The notes below the pieces were generated by a model that was not told the DNA's origin, did no database searches, and saw nothing but the letters and a program-made list of their open reading frames with translations. Source: Nanosynbacter sp. (GTDB taxonomy: Bacteria > Patescibacteriota > Saccharimonadia > Saccharimonadales > Saccharimonadaceae). From it: a stretch of 25,355 nucleotides of DNA. Of this stretch, positions 14,524 through 22,162 are shown piece after piece (position 1 is the first letter of the stretch; each line of letters begins with the position of its first letter). A program made the translations under genes and the position numbers. The stretch spans positions 1 through 25,355 of the forward strand of contig JABZJS010000010.1 in NCBI GenBank assembly GCA_015257665.1, written 5' to 3'.

Positions 14524-15066
14524 CTACGCAGCAAGCGCCACATCAGGGTCGGGGTGGCCTCCCTCAAGCTCGTCTGGCGTATTGCCGTCTGCCGCATCGC
14601 TGCTCTGGAAAATGCTAGCAAGGCCCTCTTGGGTGAGGAACTTCTGCGGATCTGCCTTAGCGAGATCCACGAGGCCCTCAAAGGTCTCGCGCACAACAGT
14701 TGTGTAGTCTGGGCGGTTGTGGGTGAGCCACTTGAGCTGGGCATAGTCCGCAAAAAGCGCCAGCTGGTCTACCTCCACACCACGCTGCTCTGCCGCTTTC
14801 TCGTAGGCTTTGCGCTGGCTCTGATATATCTCGTCCTCTTCGTAGTCGGGCTCGTGCTCGTCGATCCACGCTGTAATGACCGCAGCGTCCTGGTTCATAA
14901 ACGACTCAAACTCGTTCAGCTGCACCTCGCTCAAGCCATCGCTCAGCACCGTGCCAACACGCAGCTCTAGCACCTGGCGAAAGTTGTCGACAAAGCGCTG
15001 CCGCGCCTCTGGCGGCCAGTCTGCTATACCGATTTTTTGCAAAAAAGCATCGTCTAATTGAAACAT
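14524..15066 (-). CDS. DUF5663-like protein with an SsrA-like C-terminus, 180 aa
   Basis: The N-terminal 80 residues (LDDAFLQKIGIADWPPEARQ, then RVGTVLSDGLSEVQLNEFES and NQDAAVITAWIDEHEPD) resemble the DUF5663 family known from Patescibacteria, and also resemble the protein encoded at 15381. The middle is helical and acidic. The protein ends PDVALAA. The ALAA ending matches the end of SsrA degradation tags and of the KGG protein at 22530, with different codons. The ATG at 15066 is chosen over an in-frame TTG three codons upstream, which would lie only 2 nt from GGGAGG; the spacing to the ATG is 11 nt. A promoter (TTGTGT, 18 bp, TATACT) lies just upstream. Function unknown. Confidence 0.75.
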   Translation of the reverse strand: MFQLDDAFLQKIGIADWPPEARQRFVDNFRQVLELRVGTVLSDGLSEVQLNEFESFMNQDAAVITAWIDEHEPDYEEDEIYQSQRKAYEKAAEQRGVEVDQLALFADYAQLKWLTHNRPDYTTVVRETFEGLVDLAKADPQKFLTQEGLASIFQSSDAADGNTPDELEGGHPDPDVALAA

Positions 15067-15149
15067 ATTTTTCAATTCCTCCCATCCCTAGTATACCAAA
15101 CAATCCACCCCTTACACAATAAAAATGGCAAAATGTGGTGTAATGTCCC

Positions 15150-15344
15150 TCATCGGGTGCAGTCTATCTCTGTTACACTCTCGCCCTGAGCAATCTTTTT
15201 ATCGTGTGCTCGATAATCAGCCAGGTGAAGTAAGTACTCACCAAAAAGAATAGTATATACAGTGCGGCACGCTGTAGAGGATGGACTCTCGTCATTCATT
15301 ACAAGGGTGGTGTTGAGATACTTCGCGCAGAGATCGATCAGCAT
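15150..15344 (-). CDS. Possible small protein or read-through extension, 64 aa
   Basis: An open frame starting MLIDLCAKYLNTTLVMNDES lies directly downstream of the 107-aa gene and in the same frame, separated from it by that gene's TGA stop and about 12 sense codons (including CEDC). Codon use and amino-acid composition look coding, but there is no ribosome-binding site at a useful distance from the ATG. It may be a separate tiny gene, the cut-off end of a longer ancestral protein, or chance. Confidence 0.35.
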   Translation of the reverse strand: MLIDLCAKYLNTTLVMNDESPSSTACRTVYTILFGEYLLHLADYRAHDKKIAQGESVTEIDCTR

Positions 15345-15380
15345 ATTCGCACCAATACGACTACAATCCTCACACCGTAC

Positions 15381-15704
15381 TCACGCTGTATCACTCAGCT
15401 CATCAGCCTTCTTGGCCAAGTCACCAAGGATGAGTGTGCGCTCGTCACTCACGATTTCATCGAGATGCGCAACCCGCTGCGACAGCCAGGCAAATAGCGC
15501 CGCGCTATCGTTTGTCTCCTGGCGGCGCACTAGCTCATCGAGGTCATTATCCGACAAGCGGCCAATAACCTCCAGCCCCACCCGCTCATAGAGCGTGTTA
15601 TTCACCTCTTGCAGCAGCGCTGCCGAGTCGCGCGTTGTAATCCCAAGGCGATCGAGATCGTGTTGGGTGATGAGAGGGGCAGCTTGGGGGTGAGTGGTCG
15701 GCAT
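15381..15704 (-). CDS. DUF5663-like protein, 107 aa
   Basis: A small helical protein resembling the N-terminal domain of the neighbour at 14524. The shared pattern is a GI motif near the start (DLDRLGITTRDSAALLQEVN), then LYERVGLEVIGRLSDNDLDE, then ETNDSAALFAWLSQRVAHLDEI. This corresponds to RVGTVLSDGLSEVQLNE and NQDAAVITAWIDEHEP in the other copy. I infer tandem duplication followed by divergence. AAGGA lies 5 nt before the ATG. The TGA stop is followed in the same frame by a further 76 open codons. Function unknown; DUF5663 is a small helical domain of unknown role. Confidence 0.75.
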   Translation of the reverse strand: MPTTHPQAAPLITQHDLDRLGITTRDSAALLQEVNNTLYERVGLEVIGRLSDNDLDELVRRQETNDSAALFAWLSQRVAHLDEIVSDERTLILGDLAKKADELSDTA

Positions 15705-15725
15705 AGAATCCTTTTCTTGTATACC

Positions 15726-15743
15726 GTACGCTCGATAGCGTAC
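15726..15743. promoter_or_regulatory. Palindromic operator-like site
   Basis: GTACGCT and AGCGTAC form perfect 7-bp arms around CGAT, just upstream of a TATACA -10-like sequence and the 107-aa gene. There is no T-run, so an operator is likelier than a terminator of the 517-aa gene that ends at 15791. Confidence 0.4.
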
Positions 15744-15790
15744 CGATCTTTATGTGTTAACTTTTTATACTTTTAAGCACTACTGTATGC

Positions 15791-17344
15791 TTAGGCTGCA
15801 CGATGCTCTAACCGACGGCGAAGCTCGTCATTATGCTTCACTGCTATTAGTAGGTTCTGTTTTGTCGCTATTGCTATTTGATAGATTTGAAGGTGTCTAT
15901 CGGGGAACTTCTTATTCGCTTCTTCTACAAAATGCTTAACTTCTTTCCAGGCATCAGCTTTTTTATTCGTCGCTTCTTCTTGCGTTTGCGCCTGTGTAAT
16001 ATTCATACCAAGCTCTGCTATATGGTTACGAAAATCGACGCTAAATAAATCGAACTCTGATGGTTTTGGCTTCTCTCTGTCTGGAATGCCTGCAGCACGC
16101 TTAAGGTCAATTACTTCAGCTACTTTAGAGTCAGGTGCAGGTTGAGTTTCTTGTGGTGTGGCTGCTTGAGTTTGTGACTGCTCGTGCGATGGTGTGTTTG
16201 ACATGCTTTCGGAGTGATTTTCTGAGGATGTCTTGGGCGACTCTAACTCTCCAGATCCCCAATCTTCCGAATCTAGCCAGGCTATCATACGCTCCTTAGT
16301 TCGCGTAGCTTTCTCACCGATAGCCTGCTTGATCTTCTGCATACGCTCCTTCCAGCCTGTTTTTTTCTCTTCCACGGCTTGGGCCGCCTCAACAGCGGCT
16401 GTACGGTTCGCAGCACTGTCACTTTGTTCGTGAGAGGAATTGCTATTCTGTGACTCTGCAGACTCCACTTTTGGCACTGCTGCTGGAACAGGTTCACTTT
16501 GCGCAAAGTCCCCACGCGCACTTCGCCGCGCAAACTCATACACCTCGGGATGAGCGACGCGCTTCGCATATGTTGCCTCGATCGCATCGAGCATGCTAAT
16601 GCGTGTTTCGTCATCACCAGCCATCGCAACAATACCGTCGTAAGCTTGGTCTCTAATCGCCTTCGCATCATCATCAGTCTCGGCGTGGACAATGTTGCGC
16701 AGTGCACTGTTTCTCGCCTCGATAAGTGCTGCTTTTTGCTCTTTACGTGCAGTATCCTCTGCAGCAGTGCGCAAATCAGCTTCTGTTGGTGCAGGTGCTG
16801 GTGGAACAATATTATAGATAACACCTGTTGACGCCTCTCCATTTGGCATACTTACTATGTGACTAGTACCGTTGTCCTGATTCTCAACAGGGGCAGCTTC
16901 TCCAATAACTTGCTGCGTCTTTTCTGTACCTTCTGGCAAGTGCTCTACTCGAGCCTCGACCACAGCGGCATTATACTCAACTGCCTTTTCGTATGCACCA
17001 CGCATCACAGAATCAACAATCTGCCTACCAAGCAACCTTGCTGTAGCGCGTGGACCCGCCTCCTTGCCTGTACCTTGCGCCAATTCTTGTCTTTTCGTCT
17101 TTGTCACTTCTTGACGTGCTGCAAGTGTTTTGCCTAGTCGATCGATCTGACGCTCCGGGAACGATCGTCCATCATTCACATTGATCTTATCCTGAGCCTC
17201 CACTGCTTCTTTATACGCACGAGGAACTTCCTTCAATGCCTCAAAAGCACCCTTCAGGCCCGCCAATCGTCTTGACCCAGGATATGTTTGTGACTCATTC
17301 GAGGTTACTGTGCTTGTTCCTGGTACTTCATGTCTTTTTGCCAT
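15791..17344 (-). CDS. Hypothetical low-complexity protein, 517 aa
   Basis: I do not recognise this family. The N-terminus (AKRHEVPGTSTVTSNESQTY) is followed by alanine/glutamate-rich helical segments likely to form coiled coils (LKGAFEALKEVPRAYKEAVE). A proline-rich linker comes next (IVPPAPAPTEADLR), then more helices, two Ser/Gln-rich disordered stretches, and a C-terminal helical domain that ends RRLEHRAA. There is no signal peptide or membrane segment. The ATG at 17344 is chosen because AGGA lies about 9 nt upstream and a perfect promoter lies 40 nt upstream; a longer frame upstream would overlap that promoter. A scaffold or structural role is possible, but nothing proves it. Confidence 0.75.
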   Translation of the reverse strand: MAKRHEVPGTSTVTSNESQTYPGSRRLAGLKGAFEALKEVPRAYKEAVEAQDKINVNDGRSFPERQIDRLGKTLAARQEVTKTKRQELAQGTGKEAGPRATARLLGRQIVDSVMRGAYEKAVEYNAAVVEARVEHLPEGTEKTQQVIGEAAPVENQDNGTSHIVSMPNGEASTGVIYNIVPPAPAPTEADLRTAAEDTARKEQKAALIEARNSALRNIVHAETDDDAKAIRDQAYDGIVAMAGDDETRISMLDAIEATYAKRVAHPEVYEFARRSARGDFAQSEPVPAAVPKVESAESQNSNSSHEQSDSAANRTAAVEAAQAVEEKKTGWKERMQKIKQAIGEKATRTKERMIAWLDSEDWGSGELESPKTSSENHSESMSNTPSHEQSQTQAATPQETQPAPDSKVAEVIDLKRAAGIPDREKPKPSEFDLFSVDFRNHIAELGMNITQAQTQEEATNKKADAWKEVKHFVEEANKKFPDRHLQIYQIAIATKQNLLIAVKHNDELRRRLEHRAA

Positions 17345-17384
17345 ACTACCCGTCCTAATTTCTTTCCTTATATATTCTGCCCAC

Positions 17385-17413
17385 ATCCTACCACAACAGA
17401 GGTGATGTGTCAA
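17385..17413 (-). promoter_or_regulatory. Promoter of the 517-aa gene
   Basis: On the minus strand, a perfect TTGACA (17408-17413) is spaced 17 bp from TAGGAT (17385-17390). The leader would be about 34 nt. Confidence 0.75.
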
Positions 17414-17435
17414 TGAGGGAGATACCCCAATCTCA

Positions 17436-17465
17436 AAAACCCGCCATCACTCCATAGCGAGTTTT
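17436..17465 (-). terminator. Intrinsic terminator of rpsA-infB
   Basis: On the minus strand, AAAACTCGCTAT pairs with ATGGCGGGTTTT using G-U pairs, followed by TTTTT. The wobble pairs would be mismatches in the plus-strand RNA, so the structure is meant for the minus transcript. Confidence 0.75.
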
Positions 17466-17543
17466 ATATACCAACAGCAAAACAGAATTATCATTCAATA
17501 TAAATATACTGAGATTCTACAGGATAAAGCACTACCAAGCCGA

Positions 17544-19319
17544 CTACTGCAGCGTACGCTTCACTAGCTCGCGGGTGAAGAACTCGAGGGTGTCGCCAAT
17601 CTCGAGCTGGAGCTTCTTACTGGTCGTGAGATTGAGACCGCAGAGCTCACCCTCAAAAACCTCCTTAGCTTCTTGCTGCTGGCGCTGCACGCTGGCTACT
17701 GTTACCTCGGTAATTTGCTCCTCGTCGCGCATCACACGGGCCAGTAGCCCTGCCGTCACCTTGCCCTTCGTTACTTGCCCACCGGCGATTACCGCATCGC
17801 GCATCGTCCGGAAAACACCCTTAATCTCTAGCTGGCCAATTTCCGTCTCCACCACCTCTGGTGCGAGCATTGCTTCCATGCTGCGACGTGCGTCATCAAG
17901 TAGCTCATAGATCACTTGGTAGCGGCGCACCGTCACTTTGTCACGCATTGCCAGGCGCTTGACAGCTGGTGGCAAGTCGACGTTAAAGCCGTATATAATT
18001 GCATTACTACTACCAGCCAGGCGCACATCACTCTCGGTAATATTGCCCACGCCATGGCCAATGATCCGCAGCGTGATCGCCCCGCCCGTCTCCACCAGGC
18101 GCAAGCTATCCATCACTGAGGTAAGTGATCCCTGTACATCGGCCTTGACGATGACGTCGAATTCCTGAGCATCGTGTTTCTGCGTCATAAGCTTGAGCAA
18201 GTCAGCACCAGTCACATTAGTGGTGGCGGCATTACGCGCTTGGTCGAGCTTAGCCTTCTGCACTGCCAGGCGAGCTTCTTTCTCGTTTTTGACCACTGTG
18301 AAAATATCACCAAACTGCGGCAATTCCTTAAAACCTGTTACCGTCACTGGCGTAGCAGGCGTAGCTGCCTTGATAGGCGTGCCAGTGTAATCGAGCAAAG
18401 TACGCACCTTGCCATAGGCCTGCCCTGCCACGAGGAAATGCCCCGGTGCCAAGCGGCCCTGCTCGATGAGTAAGTTCACCACCGAGCCACGACCCTTCTC
18501 CATATGCGCCTCAATAACGAGCCCCTCAGCTGGCACATCCGTATCGGCGCGGAGCTCTTCCATATCGGCCACAAGCAGGATGGTATCGAGCAACTTATCA
18601 ATATTCTGGCCAGTCTTAGCGCTAATTGGTACCATAATAGTATCGCCACCCCACTCCTCAGGGTTGAGATGATGCTCACTAGCAAGTTGAGCTTTAACCA
18701 TATCAGGATTGGCCGTGTCTTTGTCAATTTTGTTAATAGCAACGATAATCTTGGCATTGGCATCGCGTGCAAAGCGGATCGCCTCCACCGTCTGTGGCTT
18801 CACGCCGTCATCAGCCGCCACAACAATCACCACCACATCGGTCAGTGCTGCACCGTGCTGGCGTAGCGCCGCAAAGGCCTCGTGACCAGGAGTGTCAAGC
18901 AGTGTCATCGTGCGACCACTCCTTTGGGCTTGGTAGGCACTAATGTGCTGGGTAATACCACCAGCCTCACCAGCAACCGTCTTCATCTCGAGGATAGTAT
19001 CGAGCAGCGTTGTCTTACCGTGGTCGACATGCCCCATCACCGCCACAATTGGCGGGCGTGGCACAGCATTGCTTGACGGTTTATGCAGGTGCTGCACAGT
19101 ATGCTGCTCGGCGGCTTTGCGCTGCAGCGTCACTGCTAGACCCAGCTCCTCTACGATAATCTCAGCAATCTCAAAATCAATCCGCTGATTGATCGTTACG
19201 GTAAAGCCATTCTTAAAGAGCTCGCCAATCAGCTTCGTGACCGGCAGATTCAGGGTTTGGGCCAGCTCACCAACGGTGATCGAGTCGGCAATGACCAACA
19301 CTTTTTCAGACTGACTCAT
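17544..19319 (-). CDS. infB: Translation initiation factor IF-2
   Basis: GTPase that brings formyl-Met-tRNA to the 30S subunit and promotes subunit joining. The 591-aa protein has one short IF2_N domain (SITVGELAQTLNLPVTKLIG) and then the G domain. G1 is GHVDHGKT at about residue 96, followed by GGITQHI, DTPGH, NKID and SAKTG. The two beta-barrel domains and the C-terminal fMet-tRNA-binding domain follow. It lacks the long N-terminal extension of many bacteria (about 890 aa in E. coli), as in many small genomes. The ATG at 19319 has AAAGGAG 7 nt upstream. It lies 52 nt after rpsA and is co-transcribed with it. Confidence 0.97.
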   Translation of the reverse strand: MSQSEKVLVIADSITVGELAQTLNLPVTKLIGELFKNGFTVTINQRIDFEIAEIIVEELGLAVTLQRKAAEQHTVQHLHKPSSNAVPRPPIVAVMGHVDHGKTTLLDTILEMKTVAGEAGGITQHISAYQAQRSGRTMTLLDTPGHEAFAALRQHGAALTDVVVIVVAADDGVKPQTVEAIRFARDANAKIIVAINKIDKDTANPDMVKAQLASEHHLNPEEWGGDTIMVPISAKTGQNIDKLLDTILLVADMEELRADTDVPAEGLVIEAHMEKGRGSVVNLLIEQGRLAPGHFLVAGQAYGKVRTLLDYTGTPIKAATPATPVTVTGFKELPQFGDIFTVVKNEKEARLAVQKAKLDQARNAATTNVTGADLLKLMTQKHDAQEFDVIVKADVQGSLTSVMDSLRLVETGGAITLRIIGHGVGNITESDVRLAGSSNAIIYGFNVDLPPAVKRLAMRDKVTVRRYQVIYELLDDARRSMEAMLAPEVVETEIGQLEIKGVFRTMRDAVIAGGQVTKGKVTAGLLARVMRDEEQITEVTVASVQRQQQEAKEVFEGELCGLNLTTSKKLQLEIGDTLEFFTRELVKRTLQ

Positions 19320-19371
19320 ACACACACTCCTTTCTGCCGGTCGAAGCCGGTCATCTCTTGTAATTTACTGG

Positions 19372-20436
19372 TTATTTTTTCTTGTCAGCGAGGCTTAGGC
19401 TCACTTTGTGCGCATCTTTGTCGATGTCAAGAATGACAAAGCTCTTGCGCTCATTGAGTGTAAAGACTTTCTCTGGGTCGGCACCGCCGCTGCCCAGCTC
19501 GCTCACGTGCACCAGCGCTTCAACTGCTGGGCTAATTTGGACAAAGGCACCATACGGGGTAATGCGCGTTACTGTACCCTCAATGGTCTGGCCTTTAGTG
19601 AATTGATCCACCTCATCAAGCCATGGGTCCTTGGTGAGCTGCTTCATGCTCAGGCTTAGGCGATCTTTGTCGATGCTGATAATCTTCGCTTCAACGCTCT
19701 GGCCCACCTTCACGTAGTCGGCTGGGTTGTTGACGCGCTCCCAGCTAATCTCTGAGATATGGATAAGCCCCTCAATCCCTTCGACATTCACGAAGACACC
19801 AAAGTCCACCACACCAGTCACGACACCCTTGACGGTGTCGCCAACCTTAAGTTTCTCAAAGTGAGCAGCCAGGCCATCCTTGATGGCTTCTTTTTCACTA
19901 AAGATCAGCTTTTTGGCCTTGCGGTCGCAGTCAAGGATACGCACCTTGAGTGTCTGGCCTACTAGTGTATTGAGTCGTGCCAAGATCTCATCTTTATCAG
20001 CACCACCCACCCGTGGGTAGTGCTCTGCTGATAGTTGCGATACTGGCAAAAAACCTCGCACGCCTTCATACTCAACCAACATACCACCACGGTTAGCGTT
20101 GTATGGCACCACTTCGATGATCTCGCCAGCATCCAGCTTAGCTATCGCTTCTTCCCAGCCACGGTCCCGAGCTGCTTTGCGTAGGCTCAGCAAGCTATAG
20201 CCATTATTAAGTTCGCTATCCACCACACTGGCTGTTACTTCATCACCAACCGCCAGCGCCTTGGCTGTGCCAATCTCGTGCCGTGGCACATAGCCAACCC
20301 CTTGCGGACCTAGGTCTATTAATACGTCTCGTTTGCGCACTGATAATACGTGGCCAGTCACGACCTCGCCGGTTGCTAGTTGCTTAACGCCGTCGCCAGC
20401 GAGCAAATCATCCATTGTTAAGGCTTGTGTTGCCAT
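19372..20436 (-). CDS. rpsA: 30S ribosomal protein S1, four-domain form
   Basis: RNA-binding ribosomal protein that brings mRNA to the 30S subunit. Four S1 OB-fold repeats are seen in 354 aa. Repeat 1 is at about residues 20-85 (GEVVTGHVLSVRKRDVLIDL) and repeat 2 at 103-180 (weaker). Repeat 3 is at 195-265 (GDTVKGVVTGVVDFGVFVNV, then GLIHISEIS) and repeat 4 at 282-350 (GTVTRITPYGAFVQI, then ALVHVSELG). E. coli S1 has six repeats; shorter forms are common in other phyla. The ATG is set by homology. GAGGAG lies 15 nt upstream with a small hairpin between, which could bring it closer. A near-perfect promoter and a leader of about 68 nt precede it; S1 commonly autoregulates through its leader. 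Confidence 0.96.
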   Translation of the reverse strand: MATQALTMDDLLAGDGVKQLATGEVVTGHVLSVRKRDVLIDLGPQGVGYVPRHEIGTAKALAVGDEVTASVVDSELNNGYSLLSLRKAARDRGWEEAIAKLDAGEIIEVVPYNANRGGMLVEYEGVRGFLPVSQLSAEHYPRVGGADKDEILARLNTLVGQTLKVRILDCDRKAKKLIFSEKEAIKDGLAAHFEKLKVGDTVKGVVTGVVDFGVFVNVEGIEGLIHISEISWERVNNPADYVKVGQSVEAKIISIDKDRLSLSMKQLTKDPWLDEVDQFTKGQTIEGTVTRITPYGAFVQISPAVEALVHVSELGSGGADPEKVFTLNERKSFVILDIDKDAHKVSLSLADKKK

Positions 20437-20469
20437 AAGTCTTGATACAGACTCCTCTTATTAATTATA

Positions 20470-20502
20470 TTATTGAGACACGCCGGCCAAGCGACGCACC
20501 AT
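20470..20502 (-). CDS. Possible 10-codon leader peptide of rpsA
   Basis: An ATG lies 8 nt after the TATAAT of the rpsA promoter and opens MVRRLAGVSQ followed by TAA, all within the S1 leader. The placement copies the leaderless layout of priA and def. It is short enough to be chance. Confidence 0.25.
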   Translation of the reverse strand: MVRRLAGVSQ

Positions 20503-20510
20503 TCCTCTGT

Positions 20511-20539
20511 ATTATACACAAAGTCGCTTCGAGCGTCAA
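20511..20539 (-). promoter_or_regulatory. Promoter of rpsA-infB
   Basis: On the minus strand, TTGACG (20534-20539, five of six) is spaced exactly 17 bp from a perfect TATAAT (20511-20516). Predicted transcription start is near 20504. Confidence 0.8.
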
Positions 20540-20604
20540 AACCCACGCATTTAGGTCTCGTCTCTATGAATAGTTGGCTTAAGCGGATAATTGGCACAGC
20601 CAAT

Positions 20605-20694
20605 CCATCACTCTAAAAATGTTCTGGCCCGATGAATCACAGAGCCTACTCGCTCTCACAATCGCTAACCTTCAGATATTTTCTTGTGAGATGG
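20605..20694 (-). repeat. Dispersed structured element, copy D
   Basis: Read on the minus strand, it has ACAAGAAAATATCTGAAGG, TTAGCG, the hairpin GAGC-GAGTAG-GCTC, and GGGCCAGAACATTTTTAG. The outer stem CCATCTCAC against GTGATGG is short and imperfect. It lies in the 400-nt gap between the LPQTG gene and rpsA (both minus), upstream of the rpsA promoter and pointing at rpsA. The rest of the gap holds that promoter and a terminator at 20773. Confidence 0.75.
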
Positions 20695-20772
20695 TACTCT
20701 AAAACTATTATACCGTCATATACACAACGATGCCATAATCACAACAGGTATATTATCCTCCCCCAAAGCAAT

Positions 20773-20795
20773 TACCCCTGCATCACACAGGGGTA
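20773..20795 (-). terminator. Terminator-like hairpin of the LPQTG gene
   Basis: TACCCCTG and CAGGGGTA form a perfect 8-bp stem with a 7-nt loop. On the minus strand it is followed by ATTGCTTTGG, a poor T-run. Confidence 0.6.
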
Positions 20796-20836
20796 GGCAT
20801 AGCGTTGTCAATGAAACAATGAATATGTTGTATACT

Positions 20837-21379
20837 TTACAGCGCGGGTGTGCGCGACTTGCGATAGGCCAGTGCCACGCCAGCTAGGCTACTCACTGCC
20901 ACAACGGCTGCCAGGCTCTCGGCCGGGCCAGTTTGCGGCAAGGCGCTCACTTGCTGGGTAGATTGAGTTTGCGAAGGAGTGCTGGAGTTGGTCGATGGCG
21001 TTGCGGCAGGCGTGCTTGAGCTTTGAGACTGAGTAGACTGAGTTGATTGGCTTTGTGTAGTTGTGCTCGATGCGCCACTCGTCTCGCTATTAGTTGCAGT
21101 CGATGTGGTGTTTTTCTTGTCTTGCGACTGAGCTTCTTTCGTCTCTTTGCTCTTGCTGGCCTCTGTTGATTTGCTGTTGAGGCTATCGACTAGCTTGTCA
21201 TTGGCGCTCTTATTGCTCTGGGTTGATTCCTTTTTCTTAGCGTCAGTGGTGGTAGTGCTTGCCACTTGCCGGGCGCTGCTGTTGTGGCTATTCTTGACGA
21301 TTAAGACCCCGCCAACCAGTGCGAGCGTTAGCACTGTCCCGACGACGACGTATCCGATAATTGATCCTTGCTGCTTCAT
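20837..21379 (-). CDS. LPQTG cell-wall-anchored surface protein, 180 aa
   Basis: A likely sortase substrate. An N-terminal hydrophobic segment (GYVVVGTVLTLALVGGVLIV) follows a short basic start and serves as signal peptide or anchor. Next comes a stalk of about 100 residues almost entirely of Ser, Thr, Gln, Asn and Lys. It ends with the sorting signal LPQTG, a hydrophobic stretch (LAAVVAVSSLAGVALAY) and a basic tail RKSRTPAL. The ATG at 21379 is chosen because AAGG lies 8 nt upstream and the signal segment starts directly after it. The upstream frame would cross the promoter. The stalk is probably exposed on the cell surface, perhaps for host-cell contact (inference from the episymbiotic lifestyle of Saccharibacteria). 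No sortase is in the window. Confidence 0.85.
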   Translation of the reverse strand: MKQQGSIIGYVVVGTVLTLALVGGVLIVKNSHNSSARQVASTTTTDAKKKESTQSNKSANDKLVDSLNSKSTEASKSKETKEAQSQDKKNTTSTATNSETSGASSTTTQSQSTQSTQSQSSSTPAATPSTNSSTPSQTQSTQQVSALPQTGPAESLAAVVAVSSLAGVALAYRKSRTPAL

Positions 21380-21409
21380 TGCCAAACCTTCGTTTACGTT
21401 ACTCTTTCT

Positions 21410-21438
21410 ATTATACCGTAATCGATCGCAAAACGCAA
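21410..21438 (-). promoter_or_regulatory. Promoter of the LPQTG gene
   Basis: On the minus strand, TTGCGT (21433-21438) is spaced 17 bp from TATAAT (21410-21415), leaving a leader of about 24 nt. Confidence 0.65.
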
Positions 21439-21646
21439 CGCACGAGCTATACAAATCACCTATTGTGCCACACCTCTCGCCCTACCCCTCTCAAAACCCA
21501 CCATACACCGATACTTCGCACCACCCACTAGGCATCGCGAGCGCGCTGTGCTACACTAATCATGACACGTACAATATACGAACAAATCATAATCTCTACC
21601 TCTGTCAAATCATGCGAAGTAATCATTGTTTCGCTCGCAGGTTCGC

Positions 21647-22162
21647 ATGCCGATAGACGTGTCTATATCGCCACCACGTATGCCACTCGATCAGCTCATC
21701 CCTCACCTCACTCAGCACGCCCATGCGTCGGGCCTTGCGCCACTTACTTTTCGCTCAAGCAATCATTTTCATTGGCACTACCCAATCCGCACGGTTTATT
21801 ATGATCCGCACGATGCCCAGGCCACTGCCTACCTCCTCCACGAGTATGGCCATGCGCTCCTTGGGCACTGCGGCTATGCGCGCGATGTGCAGCTCGTTGC
21901 AATGGAGCGCGCAGCGTGGAATGCCGGCTGCCGAGTTGGAGCCGGCTGGCAAGTGACGGTCGACGACGAGCTCATCGAATCTGCGCTCGGCACCTACCGC
22001 GACTGGCTCCACGCCCGCTCGCAATGCCCACACTGCAACGCAACTGGCTTACAGCGCAGCGATGGCACATATACCTGTCTTGCCTGCTTCACCCACTGGC
22101 GCGCCAACAGCGCCACTACCTGCCAACTCCGGCGTCATGTTGTAAAAAGAACAATTATATAA
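21647..22162 (+). CDS. Zincin-like metalloprotease with zinc ribbon, 171 aa
   Basis: The centre carries HEYGHALLGH, an HExxH zinc-peptidase motif inside a helix, preceded by a strand and a short helix (TVYYDPHDAQATAYLL). This layout resembles the ImmA/IrrE-type (DUF955) peptidases. A second glutamate further on (VAMERAAWNAG) could be the third zinc ligand. The C-terminus adds a zinc ribbon with two cysteine pairs (CPHCNATG and CLAC). The protein has no signal peptide, so it is cytosolic. The ATG at 21647 is chosen because AGG lies about 5 nt upstream and the sequence before it looks random. ImmA-type proteases often cleave HTH repressors; no partner is adjacent here, so the substrate is unknown. 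Confidence 0.7.
   Translation: MPIDVSISPPRMPLDQLIPHLTQHAHASGLAPLTFRSSNHFHWHYPIRTVYYDPHDAQATAYLLHEYGHALLGHCGYARDVQLVAMERAAWNAGCRVGAGWQVTVDDELIESALGTYRDWLHARSQCPHCNATGLQRSDGTYTCLACFTHWRANSATTCQLRRHVVKRTII

Noticed and set aside
21562..21804. 80-codon frame on the plus strand starting MTRTIYEQII
   Set aside because: It overlaps the zincin gene in another frame, and its second half is typical out-of-frame composition. No ribosome-binding site.
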